Shown: positions 16,832 through 25,855 of the stretch, piece by piece
Layout: every line of letters begins with the position of its first letter
Numbering within the stretch: position 1 is the first letter of the stretch
Assembly: GCA_964578485.1 (NCBI GenBank)
Contig: CAZODA010000006.1
Coordinates: forward strand, 1 to 64,000
Direction of reading: 5' to 3'
DNA length: 64,000 nt
Source of the DNA: CAZODA01 sp964578485
GTDB lineage: Bacteria; Bacteroidota; Bacteroidia; Bacteroidales; Marinilabiliaceae
The notes under the pieces: generated by a model
What the model saw: only the letters and a program-made list of their open reading frames with translations
What the model was told of the DNA's origin: nothing
Database searches by the model: none
Program-made: the position numbers and the translations under genes

Positions 16832-18826
16832 ATGAAAAGAAGTTCTATTATTTTGTTGTTTTATTTTGGGCTGTTTTTTTCTTTGTTTGCTGAAAATAAG
16901 GAAGTAATCACCCAATGGACATTTGATGGCAGTTTACTTCCGGTTGTAGGTACCGGAACTGCATCACTTATAGGAGGTACCCTTGAACATTCTATCGATC
17001 CTTCAAAAGGTTGGAGATTTTATAATTTCCCCGAACAAGGATTAGCATCAGGCACAGCAGGTGCTGCATTTATGATGAGTACGGAAGGATATAAGAATAT
17101 CACTTTTGAGTTTGAACAACGATCATCGGGTACAGCAAGTAGATGGGCCGAATTCCAATATACTGTTGATGGAGGGACAAACTGGATAAGTTATGGAAAT
17201 AATTATGGAGGACTTAATCCAAGAGATGAATTTTATCCTTTCTCTATGGATCTGACTGATATTAGTGAGGTTAATAATAATCCTAACTTTGGTGTCAGAG
17301 TGGTTTCAATTTTCTCTCCTTTGGCTTTTAATCCCGGAGTCCCCGATAAGGATTATGAAGCAAATGTTGCATATCACAGGTCAAGAGATTGGGATGATGA
17401 AGGTGAAGAATATAGCCCGGCAGGAAACTGGCGTTTAAGAGAGGTAGTGCTCTATGGTGATGTTATTTTGTTGGAAAATCCTTCCAAACTTAGCTTTATT
17501 TCTTTAAATGAAGGAGAATCTGTTTATGCAGGAGTGCCTTTTGAAGTAAGCATAGGTGCTTTTAATGATGAAGATGAACCAACTGTTGTTAGTGTTGACA
17601 CACAGGTTACAATAGAATTATCTAATGGAAATGGGGCATTAACGGGTACGCTTAGCGGAAGTTTAAAAGCAGGAAGCCATCTTGTTACTATTTCAGGGAT
17701 ATTATATGACAAATCAGAAACGGGAGTTCGTCTTACAGCTATGGCTGAAGGACTGGCAAAAGGTATTAGCGAGGACTTTGAAGTTTTTACACCTCAATGG
17801 ACTTTGAATTTGAACTGTAATATCCCCGGTGCAGGTCTATTATCGGGGGATGGAGATTATTTTGAAGGAGATGAAGTATCTGTTGAAGCAAGCGCCGGAG
17901 AGGGATTTATATTTACAGGATGGCAGAATGTGGAAAATGAAATATTAACAACAAATACTAAGTATTCACTTGTAATGCCGGGACAACATCTTGATTTAAT
18001 AGCAAATTTTGAAATTGTCAGAGGGGAAACAGTAATTCATTATTGGCATTTTAATGATTTGCCGGAAAGTGGTGAACTCACCGAAATAAATGCAGATTAT
18101 TCCGTTAATGATGCAATGATTACCTACCCGGGTACAGGTATAGGATATATGGATAGTTATCATCAGGGCTCAGAATTTAATGTTGTAGATAATGCAGAGG
18201 CCGGACAGGCTTTAAGAGTTCGGAATCCTGCAGTTAACCGTCAGATGATAATTAAAGCTTCTTCCAGGGGCTACGAAAATCTTTTCTTGTCCTTTGAAGT
18301 CTATCGTTCAAATAATGGAGCGACCCGTCAAAATTTATATTTTTCTATTGATGATGGAGTTGTTTGGCATCCTGTTAAGTTGGGATATGAAATAAATACT
18401 GAATATAATGTTTACTCTTTTCCACTTGCTGCGTGGCCCGAGATTAATAATAAACAGAATCTGCAATTTAGGATATTATTTTCAGGAGAAAATTATACCG
18501 GTGATAGTGGTAATAATCGCTTTGATAATATATTGCTGACGGGAGATCCTTTTGATGAATCAGTTTCAATAAATAACCCTGAATTAGATGAGCTTGAATT
18601 TGTAGTTTATCCAAATCCTGCAAGCGATAAAATAATGGTTAAAATTGATGAACTACCATGCTCCGTGCAAATTTTGAGTTCTACAGGTCAAATGTTGATG
18701 GAAAAACAAGCAATAGAAAATGAAGCGGAATTTGATATCAGTAATTTCCCTGCAGGTCTTTATATAGTTAAAGTAAATTATTTTGAGAAGAAAGTTATAA
18801 AAACAGCTGCGTTTATTGTAAAATAG
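16832..18826 (+). CDS. Secreted multidomain protein with T9SS type A sorting domain
   Basis: This 664-residue protein has a signal peptide (about 1-21) and two beta-sandwich modules that begin alike (TQWTFDGSLLPVVGTG and HYWHFNDLPESGELTE), suggesting an internal duplication. Between them is an InlB B-repeat-like segment (GEGFIFTGWQNVENE, about residue 355). The last 75 residues form a Por-type C-terminal sorting signal: VVYPNPASDKIMVKI, then VQILSSTGQMLM and FPAGLYIVKV. The protein is therefore predicted to be exported by T9SS and anchored or released at the cell surface. No catalytic domain was recognised. Confidence 0.85.
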   Translation: MKRSSIILLFYFGLFFSLFAENKEVITQWTFDGSLLPVVGTGTASLIGGTLEHSIDPSKGWRFYNFPEQGLASGTAGAAFMMSTEGYKNITFEFEQRSSGTASRWAEFQYTVDGGTNWISYGNNYGGLNPRDEFYPFSMDLTDISEVNNNPNFGVRVVSIFSPLAFNPGVPDKDYEANVAYHRSRDWDDEGEEYSPAGNWRLREVVLYGDVILLENPSKLSFISLNEGESVYAGVPFEVSIGAFNDEDEPTVVSVDTQVTIELSNGNGALTGTLSGSLKAGSHLVTISGILYDKSETGVRLTAMAEGLAKGISEDFEVFTPQWTLNLNCNIPGAGLLSGDGDYFEGDEVSVEASAGEGFIFTGWQNVENEILTTNTKYSLVMPGQHLDLIANFEIVRGETVIHYWHFNDLPESGELTEINADYSVNDAMITYPGTGIGYMDSYHQGSEFNVVDNAEAGQALRVRNPAVNRQMIIKASSRGYENLFLSFEVYRSNNGATRQNLYFSIDDGVVWHPVKLGYEINTEYNVYSFPLAAWPEINNKQNLQFRILFSGENYTGDSGNNRFDNILLTGDPFDESVSINNPELDELEFVVYPNPASDKIMVKIDELPCSVQILSSTGQMLMEKQAIENEAEFDISNFPAGLYIVKVNYFEKKVIKTAAFIVK

Positions 18827-18886
18827 TCTGATATTCATGGACAACCTACAGTTGATGTTGAAGAAGAAAAATTACTAACAGAATTA

Positions 18887-18932
18887 AAAAAACCCGTAGA
18901 GACGTTGCATGCAACGTCTCTACGGGTTTTTT
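18887..18932. terminator. Perfect 23-bp palindrome, probable bidirectional terminator
   Basis: The two arms (18887-18909 and 18910-18932) are exact complements without a loop, centred on GTTGCATGCAAC. A-run and T-run ends allow intrinsic termination in both directions. It stands between two genes that converge on it: the T9SS cargo gene on plus and the small lipoprotein gene on minus. Confidence 0.85.
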
Positions 18933-18991
18933 TAATATTGTCTTAATTGTTTTGCAGTAGTTGTGAAATACAAATACTGTTATCTGTTGTT

Positions 18992-19528
18992 TTAATCAAG
19001 AACATCAGCCGAAACTGTTACTGCAAAATCCAGTATGGTTGTAAAGGTCATTGGTGCAAAGTTGGTATGTCCATTCACCTTAATGGTAATTTCTTGGTTG
19101 TCAAGTAGCAAATTTGAAATTTCTTCAAGTTTTGCAATGTCAATATCCAAAGTAACTTCAAAACCATTATTAATGTCCTCAAGAGTAACTTCTAAATCAA
19201 TATTATCAACAAATACACTCAAATCAACAATTTTCTGATCGCCCACCATGCTCGAAAAAGAACAACTAATGCTATTAACAGCTATTTCATTTATCCTGTC
19301 AATATAATCATTGATCTTTTTAGTATCCTTAATGTAAAGTTTCTTTTCAGTCTCAAAAGAATAAAGACCTTCTGATTTTAGAACCTCTGATGCTGCTGCT
19401 GGAGCTTGAATCTCAGCAACTATGGTTGAGTAAAGGTTGGTGTCAAAATCAACTGTTGTTGAATCACAACTACTTAGTACGAGTAACATGCTCACTAATA
19501 CAACGGAAATTGTTCTTATCTTTTTCAT
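18992..19528 (-). CDS. Small hypothetical lipoprotein
   Basis: This 178-residue protein has a signal peptide ending in lipobox LSSC (Cys20 or 21). The mature part is mixed alpha/beta with alternating hydrophobic stretches in its C-terminal half (EVTLEDINNGFEVTLDIDI, EITIKVNGHTNF). The composition suggests a beta-sandwich surface lipoprotein. I do not recognise the family. It follows the BtuG-like gene by 89 nt on the same strand and could be the last gene of the cobalamin-receptor transcript, but that is only positional. Confidence 0.7.
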   Translation of the reverse strand: MKKIRTISVVLVSMLLVLSSCDSTTVDFDTNLYSTIVAEIQAPAAASEVLKSEGLYSFETEKKLYIKDTKKINDYIDRINEIAVNSISCSFSSMVGDQKIVDLSVFVDNIDLEVTLEDINNGFEVTLDIDIAKLEEISNLLLDNQEITIKVNGHTNFAPMTFTTILDFAVTVSADVLD

Positions 19529-19617
19529 ACTTTATCTGTTATGTTAATTAAAACGGGAAAAATAATTACAAATATGGCATTAATATATCTTTTGTACGCT
19601 TTATTCCTATTTTTGTT

Positions 19618-20736
19618 TTAGTATTGAAACAATATTTTTGACGGACCTATTCCAATTGTTTGATCAATTGATTGTATTATGTGACCACTGTTTGAATTTA
19701 AGATTTTAACACTGCCTCCTGAGGTCCATGTTGGGACAATAGAAATCCATATTTCATCACTTTTTGGGTTAAGCGAAAAATTATAGAATGTACCATCATT
19801 TTCAATAAATGGGTCTTGAGGGAAAGTCTCGCTTGTAAGAGAAACAGTATAAATCCCGAGATCGTCGAGGATATATATAGTTTTTCCATCATTGCTAATA
19901 TTCATATGGGAGGGGTGACTATGGTCGCCGATTTTTATTTTTTTGATGATTTCATAAGTGTTTGCTGATATTTGTATTAGATATGAGGGACTTTCTTCTA
20001 TGATTTCATAAGTATTCGGATCGTAACTAACCATACCGTAACAGAGCACCCATATATTCCCTTCCTTATCGATGCAAAAGTCAGTAGGGCCATCCGGGGT
20101 TTCAATTTGTTTAATCACCTGGTTTGTAGAAGGATCAATAATAAAAACAGAATTATCATTCATAAAGCCACCACTATTAGCAACCCATATAAAATCATTA
20201 TAAACCATGATTCCTTCAGGACCCTTACCTGCTTCTATTGAGCCAACAATTTTTTGCTCTTTTTTATTTATCACAATCACTTCACCCTTTTCAATTCCCC
20301 ATTGTGTAACATAAAGGTGATCGTTATAGTTGCTAATAAATCTTGGATTGTTAAGTCCTTCTATATTCGTTTTCCATTTAAATGTTTCTTTATCGACTAC
20401 GGTAATATAATTGGAAGCGTTTAATACTAAAAATGCATCTTCATCATCTATAAGCATATCGGTAAGTACATCGCCTAATACAGTATTACTTCCATTAGCT
20501 TTTTTGAAAATATCACCCCTTGCTTCATAGTTTTGCGAATTGACAAAGCTTACCTCCGCATTACTATTTCCCCAGGCTCCTTCGTTAAGAATAAAGATGC
20601 CATTCTGATAAGATGGGTCAATATTTTCATCCTCGTCTTTTGAACAAGCAGTTACTAAAATAATTAACATGAGGATATAAAAAGCCTTGCTTATAGCTTT
20701 TCCGGGAAGGTTCAGCAGAATACTTGTTTTTTTCAT
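19618..20736 (-). CDS. DUF5074/YncE-like beta-propeller lipoprotein (BtuG-like)
   Basis: This 372-residue protein has a signal peptide with lipobox VTAC (Cys31) and a seven-bladed-propeller repeat pattern (FILNEGAWGNSNAEVSFVN, GEVIVINKKEQKIVGSIEAGKGPEGIMV, NSVFIIDPSTNQVIKQIET). This matches the DUF5074 family. In Bacteroides, BtuG proteins of this family sit on the surface, bind cobalamin tightly and hand it to BtuB. Here it lies 17 nt downstream of the BtuB-like receptor, behind the same riboswitch. The BtuG role is therefore strongly suggested by context, while ligand binding itself is inference. Confidence 0.82.
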   Translation of the reverse strand: MKKTSILLNLPGKAISKAFYILMLIILVTACSKDEDENIDPSYQNGIFILNEGAWGNSNAEVSFVNSQNYEARGDIFKKANGSNTVLGDVLTDMLIDDEDAFLVLNASNYITVVDKETFKWKTNIEGLNNPRFISNYNDHLYVTQWGIEKGEVIVINKKEQKIVGSIEAGKGPEGIMVYNDFIWVANSGGFMNDNSVFIIDPSTNQVIKQIETPDGPTDFCIDKEGNIWVLCYGMVSYDPNTYEIIEESPSYLIQISANTYEIIKKIKIGDHSHPSHMNISNDGKTIYILDDLGIYTVSLTSETFPQDPFIENDGTFYNFSLNPKSDEIWISIVPTWTSGGSVKILNSNSGHIIQSIDQTIGIGPSKILFQY

Positions 20737-20753
20737 TTTGTTATAATTTTAAT

Positions 20754-22664
20754 TTAAAGATTTATGTTTAACGATATACTATAGTTACGTAATGGCATAG
20801 CGTACCATGCCATGCCTTGATAAGATGTGTTCCATAGATTGTTAATTCTGAGCGACAGTTTGCTTTTTAACAGCTTTTCATTGTTTGTTGCATAATTAAG
20901 AAAAAGATCACCAAGTAGATATGAGTCCAGACTGTTTTGGTGATCGTAGTATCTTCTACCAACACTGTTAACAGCGATGCCTGAGTTGAACTTTTTGTAT
21001 GTGCAATTAATTATAGCTGTTGCACGATGCATAGGAGTGTAGATCATTTGTTTGCCGTTATATTGGTCCTTGGTTTTTAAGCGAGATTTGGTATAACTGT
21101 ATTTTATGTCGTATCCTATTGTTGAATTCCCGGCAGCAATTAATTCTGTTTTTAGTCTTAGCTCCATTCCATTTGATTTGCCTTTATTCTTATTTGTAGG
21201 CATCCACAGATTATCAGTACCTTGTAACCAAACAATCCAGTTGTTGATCTGAGTCATAAACAAATTGGCAGAAAAGATGGCAGAAAAACTTTGCAGCTTA
21301 ATTAAAGATTTGATTCCGGCATCGCCCGACCATCCGGATTCAGGTTTAAGGTTGGGATTCCCCCTAGTCCAGCCATCTTCTTTCCAGAAAATATCATTGA
21401 AAGTGGGAATGCGATAATTACGTGAAATATTTCCTGTTAATTTAAGTGATGATGAAAGAGATAACTCAGCTCCATAGGAATAAACCAAGGGATGAATTGT
21501 TGATTGGCTTATTTCATTTCGAACGCTTATAACACTTGATAGTTTGTTATTGAAATTATAAAACTGATAAAATGAAAAAAGTGCCAACCTATGTCGGTGG
21601 TTTGATTTAAAATAATTATCAGACTCAGCTTTTTCAAGTGTATAATTTATTCCTATACCGAGAGTTTGCCCTTTATTGAAATTAAATTTACTTTCTAATT
21701 CACTTATTAATGATAAAGATCGGTTAAACCCATCGTTACCGGGAGTTTGAGGATCGAAGTAATCAACTTGATTCATGTAAACACCTTGTTTATAATCTAA
21801 GTGAAAAGCATAGTTGTAATATTTGTAGTTAAATGTGCCAATTAGATATTTATCAATCTGGCTTTGTTCATTCGGACGGCTATTGGTCATCATTGTCTGA
21901 ATATTTTTATCGTAATGTTGAAGCCAAAGTCCTGTTGTAATGACCGAATTATTGGTGAGTTGAAAATGATTTTCTTTTAACAGACCTACCTGCCAATATC
22001 CTGAATTCGTCTGCCGTTGATAAGGACGATCAGGACGAGAAGTGTTGATAAATTTAAAATCATTATCACTCGACATACCATATACAGATAACGAACCTGC
22101 CGTTTTGGCATTGCCATATTTTAATTTAGATAAAATGTTCTTATTGCCGTAACTGCCGCTTTCCAATTGAAGTAAAAGTCCATTTTCCGACTTTAATAAA
22201 TTCTTTCCTGAAAGGTGGATCACCCCCGACATCGCACCACTACCAAAAAGAGTAGATGAACCTCCGTATTGGATCTGTATATCTCCAATTAAAGCCACAG
22301 GCAGAGCTGAAAGATTAAGCCCACTGTTCATAGGACTTTGGATGTTTATTCCATTCCAAAGAATTGCTGTATGTGCATTGCCGACACCACGCACTGATAT
22401 ACTAGATAAGCCTCCCGGACCATATGTTCTTGGAGAAATTCCGGTGGAAACAGATAGTAAGTCCGATAAGGACGAAGATGCCAAAAATGATGTAATAATA
22501 CTGTCGGGAGCTTCTATAAATGAACCTACAGAATAAGCTTCAAGCCGGCTAGAATGAATTATGACTTCGTTTAATAAAATTGTGTCACAACTCATAAACT
22601 GTTGTCCATAAGTAATCACAGATAAAAAACCAAAATAAATTGGCAAGATTTTTTTTAAAAACAT
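20754..22664 (-). CDS. btuB: TonB-dependent vitamin B12 receptor BtuB-like
   Basis: This 636-residue outer-membrane receptor has a signal peptide (about 1-20), a TonB-box-like segment (LLNEVIIHSSR), a plug with GISPRTYGPGGLSSISVRG and HTAILWNGINIQSPM, and a barrel of about 500 residues ending in LRNYSISLNINL. There is no carboxypeptidase-like N-terminal extension, as expected for BtuB rather than SusC. The B12 riboswitch directly upstream and a BtuG-like gene downstream make cobalamin or a corrinoid the probable ligand. A hairpin lies 8 nt before the start codon. Confidence 0.9.
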   Translation of the reverse strand: MFLKKILPIYFGFLSVITYGQQFMSCDTILLNEVIIHSSRLEAYSVGSFIEAPDSIITSFLASSSLSDLLSVSTGISPRTYGPGGLSSISVRGVGNAHTAILWNGINIQSPMNSGLNLSALPVALIGDIQIQYGGSSTLFGSGAMSGVIHLSGKNLLKSENGLLLQLESGSYGNKNILSKLKYGNAKTAGSLSVYGMSSDNDFKFINTSRPDRPYQRQTNSGYWQVGLLKENHFQLTNNSVITTGLWLQHYDKNIQTMMTNSRPNEQSQIDKYLIGTFNYKYYNYAFHLDYKQGVYMNQVDYFDPQTPGNDGFNRSLSLISELESKFNFNKGQTLGIGINYTLEKAESDNYFKSNHRHRLALFSFYQFYNFNNKLSSVISVRNEISQSTIHPLVYSYGAELSLSSSLKLTGNISRNYRIPTFNDIFWKEDGWTRGNPNLKPESGWSGDAGIKSLIKLQSFSAIFSANLFMTQINNWIVWLQGTDNLWMPTNKNKGKSNGMELRLKTELIAAGNSTIGYDIKYSYTKSRLKTKDQYNGKQMIYTPMHRATAIINCTYKKFNSGIAVNSVGRRYYDHQNSLDSYLLGDLFLNYATNNEKLLKSKLSLRINNLWNTSYQGMAWYAMPLRNYSISLNINL

Positions 22665-22671
22665 AGCTACA

Positions 22672-22694
22672 AATGATTAAACTATTTAATCATT
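22672..22694 (-). promoter_or_regulatory. Start-proximal hairpin in the btuB leader
   Basis: A perfect 10-bp inverted repeat (AATGATTAAA, 3-nt loop, TTTAATCATT) ends 8 nt before the btuB ATG and 85 nt downstream of the riboswitch core. It could be the expression platform that hides the translation start when cobalamin is bound. That function is inferred. Confidence 0.5.
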
Positions 22695-22778
22695 CGTAAC
22701 AAACGGATACTGTAAAATAGAACGAAAATGTTGTCCTATACTTTGCCTTTCACCCGAAAGCTACGAATTATTGTATTT

Positions 22779-22995
22779 GGCAGGTCTTCTGGCTTGTTCT
22801 TGTTTTTGAGGCCTTCCCGCTTATCAATGCTTGCCTTTTGGTTTTAATGAGCTTATTCCATTTAAGGCTTTTATATCCATTGATCTTGCAGTGGCGAAGA
22901 TTATCAAAAACATATTAAAGAACTTACAGCTGCGGGTACAGCTCCGGATTATTCCTGTCGGAATCACCGGATTCCCTTTTCATTCCGTCTGTGAA
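22779..22995 (-). ncRNA. Cobalamin (B12) riboswitch
   Basis: Read on the minus strand the element has the cobalamin aptamer landmarks in order: GGGAATCCGGTGATTCCG, then ACAGGAATAATCCGG and AGCTGTACCCGCAGCTGTAA. Next come the B12 box GCCACTGC (22888-22895 on plus) and AGCGGGAAGGCC. It ends in GCCAGAAGACCTGCC. It lies between btuD and btuB and is oriented toward btuB, so corrinoid should switch off btuB and the BtuG-like gene. A plus-strand reading frame of 78 codons across it is not a gene. Confidence 0.96.
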
Positions 22996-23023
22996 ATACA
23001 GTACGGAAAACCAAACTTGGATG

Positions 23024-23031
23024 CAAATTTA
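23024..23031 (-). promoter_or_regulatory. Putative promoter of the riboswitch-btuB transcript
   Basis: On the minus strand TAAATTTG fits TAnnTTTG, with TTG about 24 nt upstream (23056-23058). The element lies just after the btuD stop and about 30 nt before the aptamer. It implies that btuB has its own transcript in addition to any read-through from btuFCD. Confidence 0.6.
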
Positions 23032-23058
23032 GAAATTTATTTTAATAATGAAAAACAA

Positions 23059-23901
23059 TTATTGTAGAAGGCTGCTTCCTTTGTTTTTATATTTTTCCCT
23101 CACCTCTTTTAACACTTTTTCTGAAACAAGAAAAATTGCAGGCTTTTCTGAAAGAGGATTCTTGCCGGTTACAACAACAGTGTTATAAACTTCTTCAATG
23201 TTTTTGTAAGTCAGCACTTCATCCGGTGTGCCTAAAGTATGAATATTCCCTTTATTCATCATAATAAGGTAGTCACAATACTCAGCCGCTAAGTTAAGAT
23301 CATGAATAATCATTAAAACTGTGAGACCTGCATCACGATTTAATCTTTGTATAAGGTTGAGAATTTGTACCTGATGTGAAATGTCAAGATGGGAGGTTGG
23401 CTCATCAAGTAATAAAAGTTCCGGCTCCTGGATAAGAGCTTGGGCAATTGCCGCTAATTGTTGCTCCCCGCCACTTAATTGCGACATGTATTTTTTTGCG
23501 TAAGGAAGAATCCCCGTAAGCTTCATATACTTTTCAGCAAGGAGTTTATCTTTACCTGATTCAAAAAACTGAAAAGGTTTTCTATGTGGTAAACGCCCTA
23601 AAAGAACATAATCTTCAACTGTGATTTCTGCAGTATTTTGAAATTGTGAGACAACAGCAAGTCTGCGGGCTTTTTCTTCTAATTTAAGTTTTCCTAAATC
23701 TGTGTTTTCAAGAAATATAGATCCTGATTTTGCTTTTAATATCCCGGTGATTCCCTTGAATAATGTTGTTTTTCCACTGCCATTAGGACCAATTATTCCG
23801 GCAAACATCCCTTGTTTTATTGTGAAAGAAATTTCCTGCAAATTAAAACTGCTGCCATATCCGCAACTTAATTTATTTATATTTAGATAATTAGTTGCCA
23901 T
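23059..23901 (-). CDS. btuD: ABC transporter ATPase for cobalamin/iron-siderophore uptake, BtuD-like
   Basis: This 280-residue ATPase has Walker A GPNGSGKT (38-45), Q-loop VVSQ (83-86), signature LSGGEQQ (142-148) and Walker B LLLLDE (162-167) with DEPTSHLD. It also has the switch His in MIIHDLNLAAEYCD. It belongs to the FecE/BtuD family and would power the permease encoded just upstream, whose 3' end it overlaps by 11 nt. Cobalamin as substrate follows from the riboswitch-btuB context 60 nt downstream; siderophores are the alternative for this family. Confidence 0.9.
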   Translation of the reverse strand: MATNYLNINKLSCGYGSSFNLQEISFTIKQGMFAGIIGPNGSGKTTLFKGITGILKAKSGSIFLENTDLGKLKLEEKARRLAVVSQFQNTAEITVEDYVLLGRLPHRKPFQFFESGKDKLLAEKYMKLTGILPYAKKYMSQLSGGEQQLAAIAQALIQEPELLLLDEPTSHLDISHQVQILNLIQRLNRDAGLTVLMIIHDLNLAAEYCDYLIMMNKGNIHTLGTPDEVLTYKNIEEVYNTVVVTGKNPLSEKPAIFLVSEKVLKEVREKYKNKGSSLLQ

Positions 23902-24907
23902 GGTATTTCCGATTTTTGGATTTTGTCAATACAGCTATAAATAATATTCCGCCTGCTATGCCGGTAATAACCCCAACCGGCAATTCATTGGGTGAGATTA
24001 TAGTTCGAGCAAATATATCACTAACAATCAGAAAAAGGCTACCACCAAGAAAGGACCCAATAAGAAGAAAACGATAATCAGAACCGGTAAAGAATCTTAT
24101 AAGGTGAGGAATTACTAAGCCTACAAAACCTATTACTCCGGTTATAGCCACACAAAAGCCGGTCAGGAGTGAAGTTATTATAAATAGAACAAGGATAGTG
24201 TTTTTACTGTTTATTCCAAGGTAAACAGCTTTTTCTTCACCAAGTATTAAAGCGTTCAATGGTCTGGCAAAAAAATAACTTATTAATAATCCGGCAATAG
24301 AAGAGAAGAAAATAGTTTTAATCAATAAATGATTTGGTTCATTAAGTGAACCCATCATCCAAAATACAATCCCATGGAGATTGTCGGCAGTTGTTAAAGA
24401 CATCAAAAGCATCATAGTAGAAGAAGATATAAAACTTATCATAACTCCTATTAATAACATTCTATTTATATTAACCACTCCTTTTAAGAAGCCTAAAAAG
24501 CCTACAAAAAAAATAGTTGTAATGGAACCGATAAATCCCGCTATAGGCAGTATAATGCCACCCATGGTGAGATGAATGCCGCTAACTATTACTAAGGCAA
24601 CTCCAAGAGCAGCACCTCCTGAAATACCCAATGTATAAGGCTCTACCAACGGGTTTCGGAAAATGCCCTGTAAAATAGCTCCTGATAAACTTAAAGCTCC
24701 ACCAACAGCAAAAGCTAAAATAAGCCTTGGAATACGTAATTCCATTAAAATGAAATACTCCATGCTCCCCCTATCCTTCAAAAACGGAATGATATCGCCG
24801 GGAGATATTTTTAACTCTCCTATTGTTAATGATAATAAACCCGATATAACAACCAAGGTAAATAACAATGAAGTGAAGCCAAGCCAGGTAATCCATTTTT
24901 TAGTCAT
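23891..24907 (-). CDS. btuC: FecCD-family permease, BtuC-like
   Basis: This 338-residue inner-membrane permease has about ten hydrophobic segments. FecCD-family signatures include RIPRLILAFAVGGALSLSG, IFRNPLVEPYTLGISGGAALG, ITGVIGFVGLVIPHLIR and PNELPVGVITGIAGG. It forms the transmembrane channel of the btuFCD-type importer. It overlaps the ATPase gene by 11 nt and follows the binding-protein gene by 3 nt, so the three are one operon. Confidence 0.92.
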   Translation of the reverse strand: MTKKWITWLGFTSLLFTLVVISGLLSLTIGELKISPGDIIPFLKDRGSMEYFILMELRIPRLILAFAVGGALSLSGAILQGIFRNPLVEPYTLGISGGAALGVALVIVSGIHLTMGGIILPIAGFIGSITTIFFVGFLGFLKGVVNINRMLLIGVMISFISSSTMMLLMSLTTADNLHGIVFWMMGSLNEPNHLLIKTIFFSSIAGLLISYFFARPLNALILGEEKAVYLGINSKNTILVLFIITSLLTGFCVAITGVIGFVGLVIPHLIRFFTGSDYRFLLIGSFLGGSLFLIVSDIFARTIISPNELPVGVITGIAGGILFIAVLTKSKNRKYHGN

Positions 24908-24910
24908 GAC

Positions 24911-25723
24911 TTAATTTTCTTTTAATTTATCATGAATTAGTTGAAGTGTACTCAGAAAATCTATCGGATTTGGCATAGTAGCTGTGTCAGCATCAATTAA
25001 AAAAATCCGATTATTTTTAACTGCCTTTAAAAAGGGGAAGTTTCTCCAGTTTGTCATTTCTTCCTCTCCTATAATTCCCATAGTTACAATAATTATTACA
25101 TCAGGATCTTTGCTTAAAACAAATTCGCGAGTTAAGGTTCCCCTTTTTAATCCTTCAGCTATATTTGATCCTCCGGAAAAGGTGATGTAATCATTCATGT
25201 AAGTGTTTTCTAAAACAGTAAATAAAGGTTTCGCTCCGATTTGGAAAAAAAAATTCATGGGAGAATCTGAAAAATATGAAGACTTGATTTTATAAACTTG
25301 CTCATTAGAATTGAGGTTTATTTCTTTGGCTAAATCTACTTTGCCTAAAAGTTCTCCCATCCTTTCAAATTGATTGCATATCTCATCAAAAGAATTGGCT
25401 GTATCGAATATTTCAACTTTGATACCGGCCTTTTTTATCATTTCAATGGTTTCAGGGTCTGTAATTGGAGTTACAAGAACTAAGTCGGGTAGTAAAGTAA
25501 TGACCTTTTCCAGATTTACAGTAAGAGCTGTTGCAACAATTTCTGACTTGTCTTTTTTTTCCGTATAACAGAAACTGGTTCTACCAACAAGTAAATGATC
25601 TGAATCAAGATAATAAATGCTTTTGGTAAGAGATGGAGCAAGGGAAATGATCCGTTCGGAAACTTGTGATAAAAGTTTTACCGGCAAGAGCAAAATGAAT
25701 ATTGATAATATTGTTTGTTTCAT
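24911..25723 (-). CDS. btuF: Periplasmic corrinoid/siderophore-binding protein, BtuF-like
   Basis: From the ATG at 25723 this 270-residue protein opens with a clean signal peptide (MKQTILSIFILLLPVKLLS). An upstream in-frame start at 25825 would add 34 residues and bury the signal, so it is not used. The body is a class III binding protein: RIISLAPSLTKSIYYLD, LLPDLVLVTPITDPETIEMI, PDVIIIVTMG and NRIFLIDADTATMPNP. It captures substrate released by the outer-membrane receptor and delivers it to the permease. A minus-strand TATATTTG at 25762-25769 is a possible promoter. Confidence 0.88.
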   Translation of the reverse strand: MKQTILSIFILLLPVKLLSQVSERIISLAPSLTKSIYYLDSDHLLVGRTSFCYTEKKDKSEIVATALTVNLEKVITLLPDLVLVTPITDPETIEMIKKAGIKVEIFDTANSFDEICNQFERMGELLGKVDLAKEINLNSNEQVYKIKSSYFSDSPMNFFFQIGAKPLFTVLENTYMNDYITFSGGSNIAEGLKRGTLTREFVLSKDPDVIIIVTMGIIGEEEMTNWRNFPFLKAVKNNRIFLIDADTATMPNPIDFLSTLQLIHDKLKEN

Positions 25724-25855
25724 ATAATTTTTTTGCCATAAATTCGGAAATATGATCATGGCAAATATACCAAACATTCTTTGTAAAATTATAAGTTCTT
25801 TTTGTTTGTCGCCGGGAAAGCCCATGCATGACAGCCTTGGGTGTGCAGAACTCCT

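Noticed and set aside
22831..23067. Plus-strand frame of 78 codons
   Set aside because: It lies antisense to the cobalamin riboswitch and btuD end and has no homology pattern.
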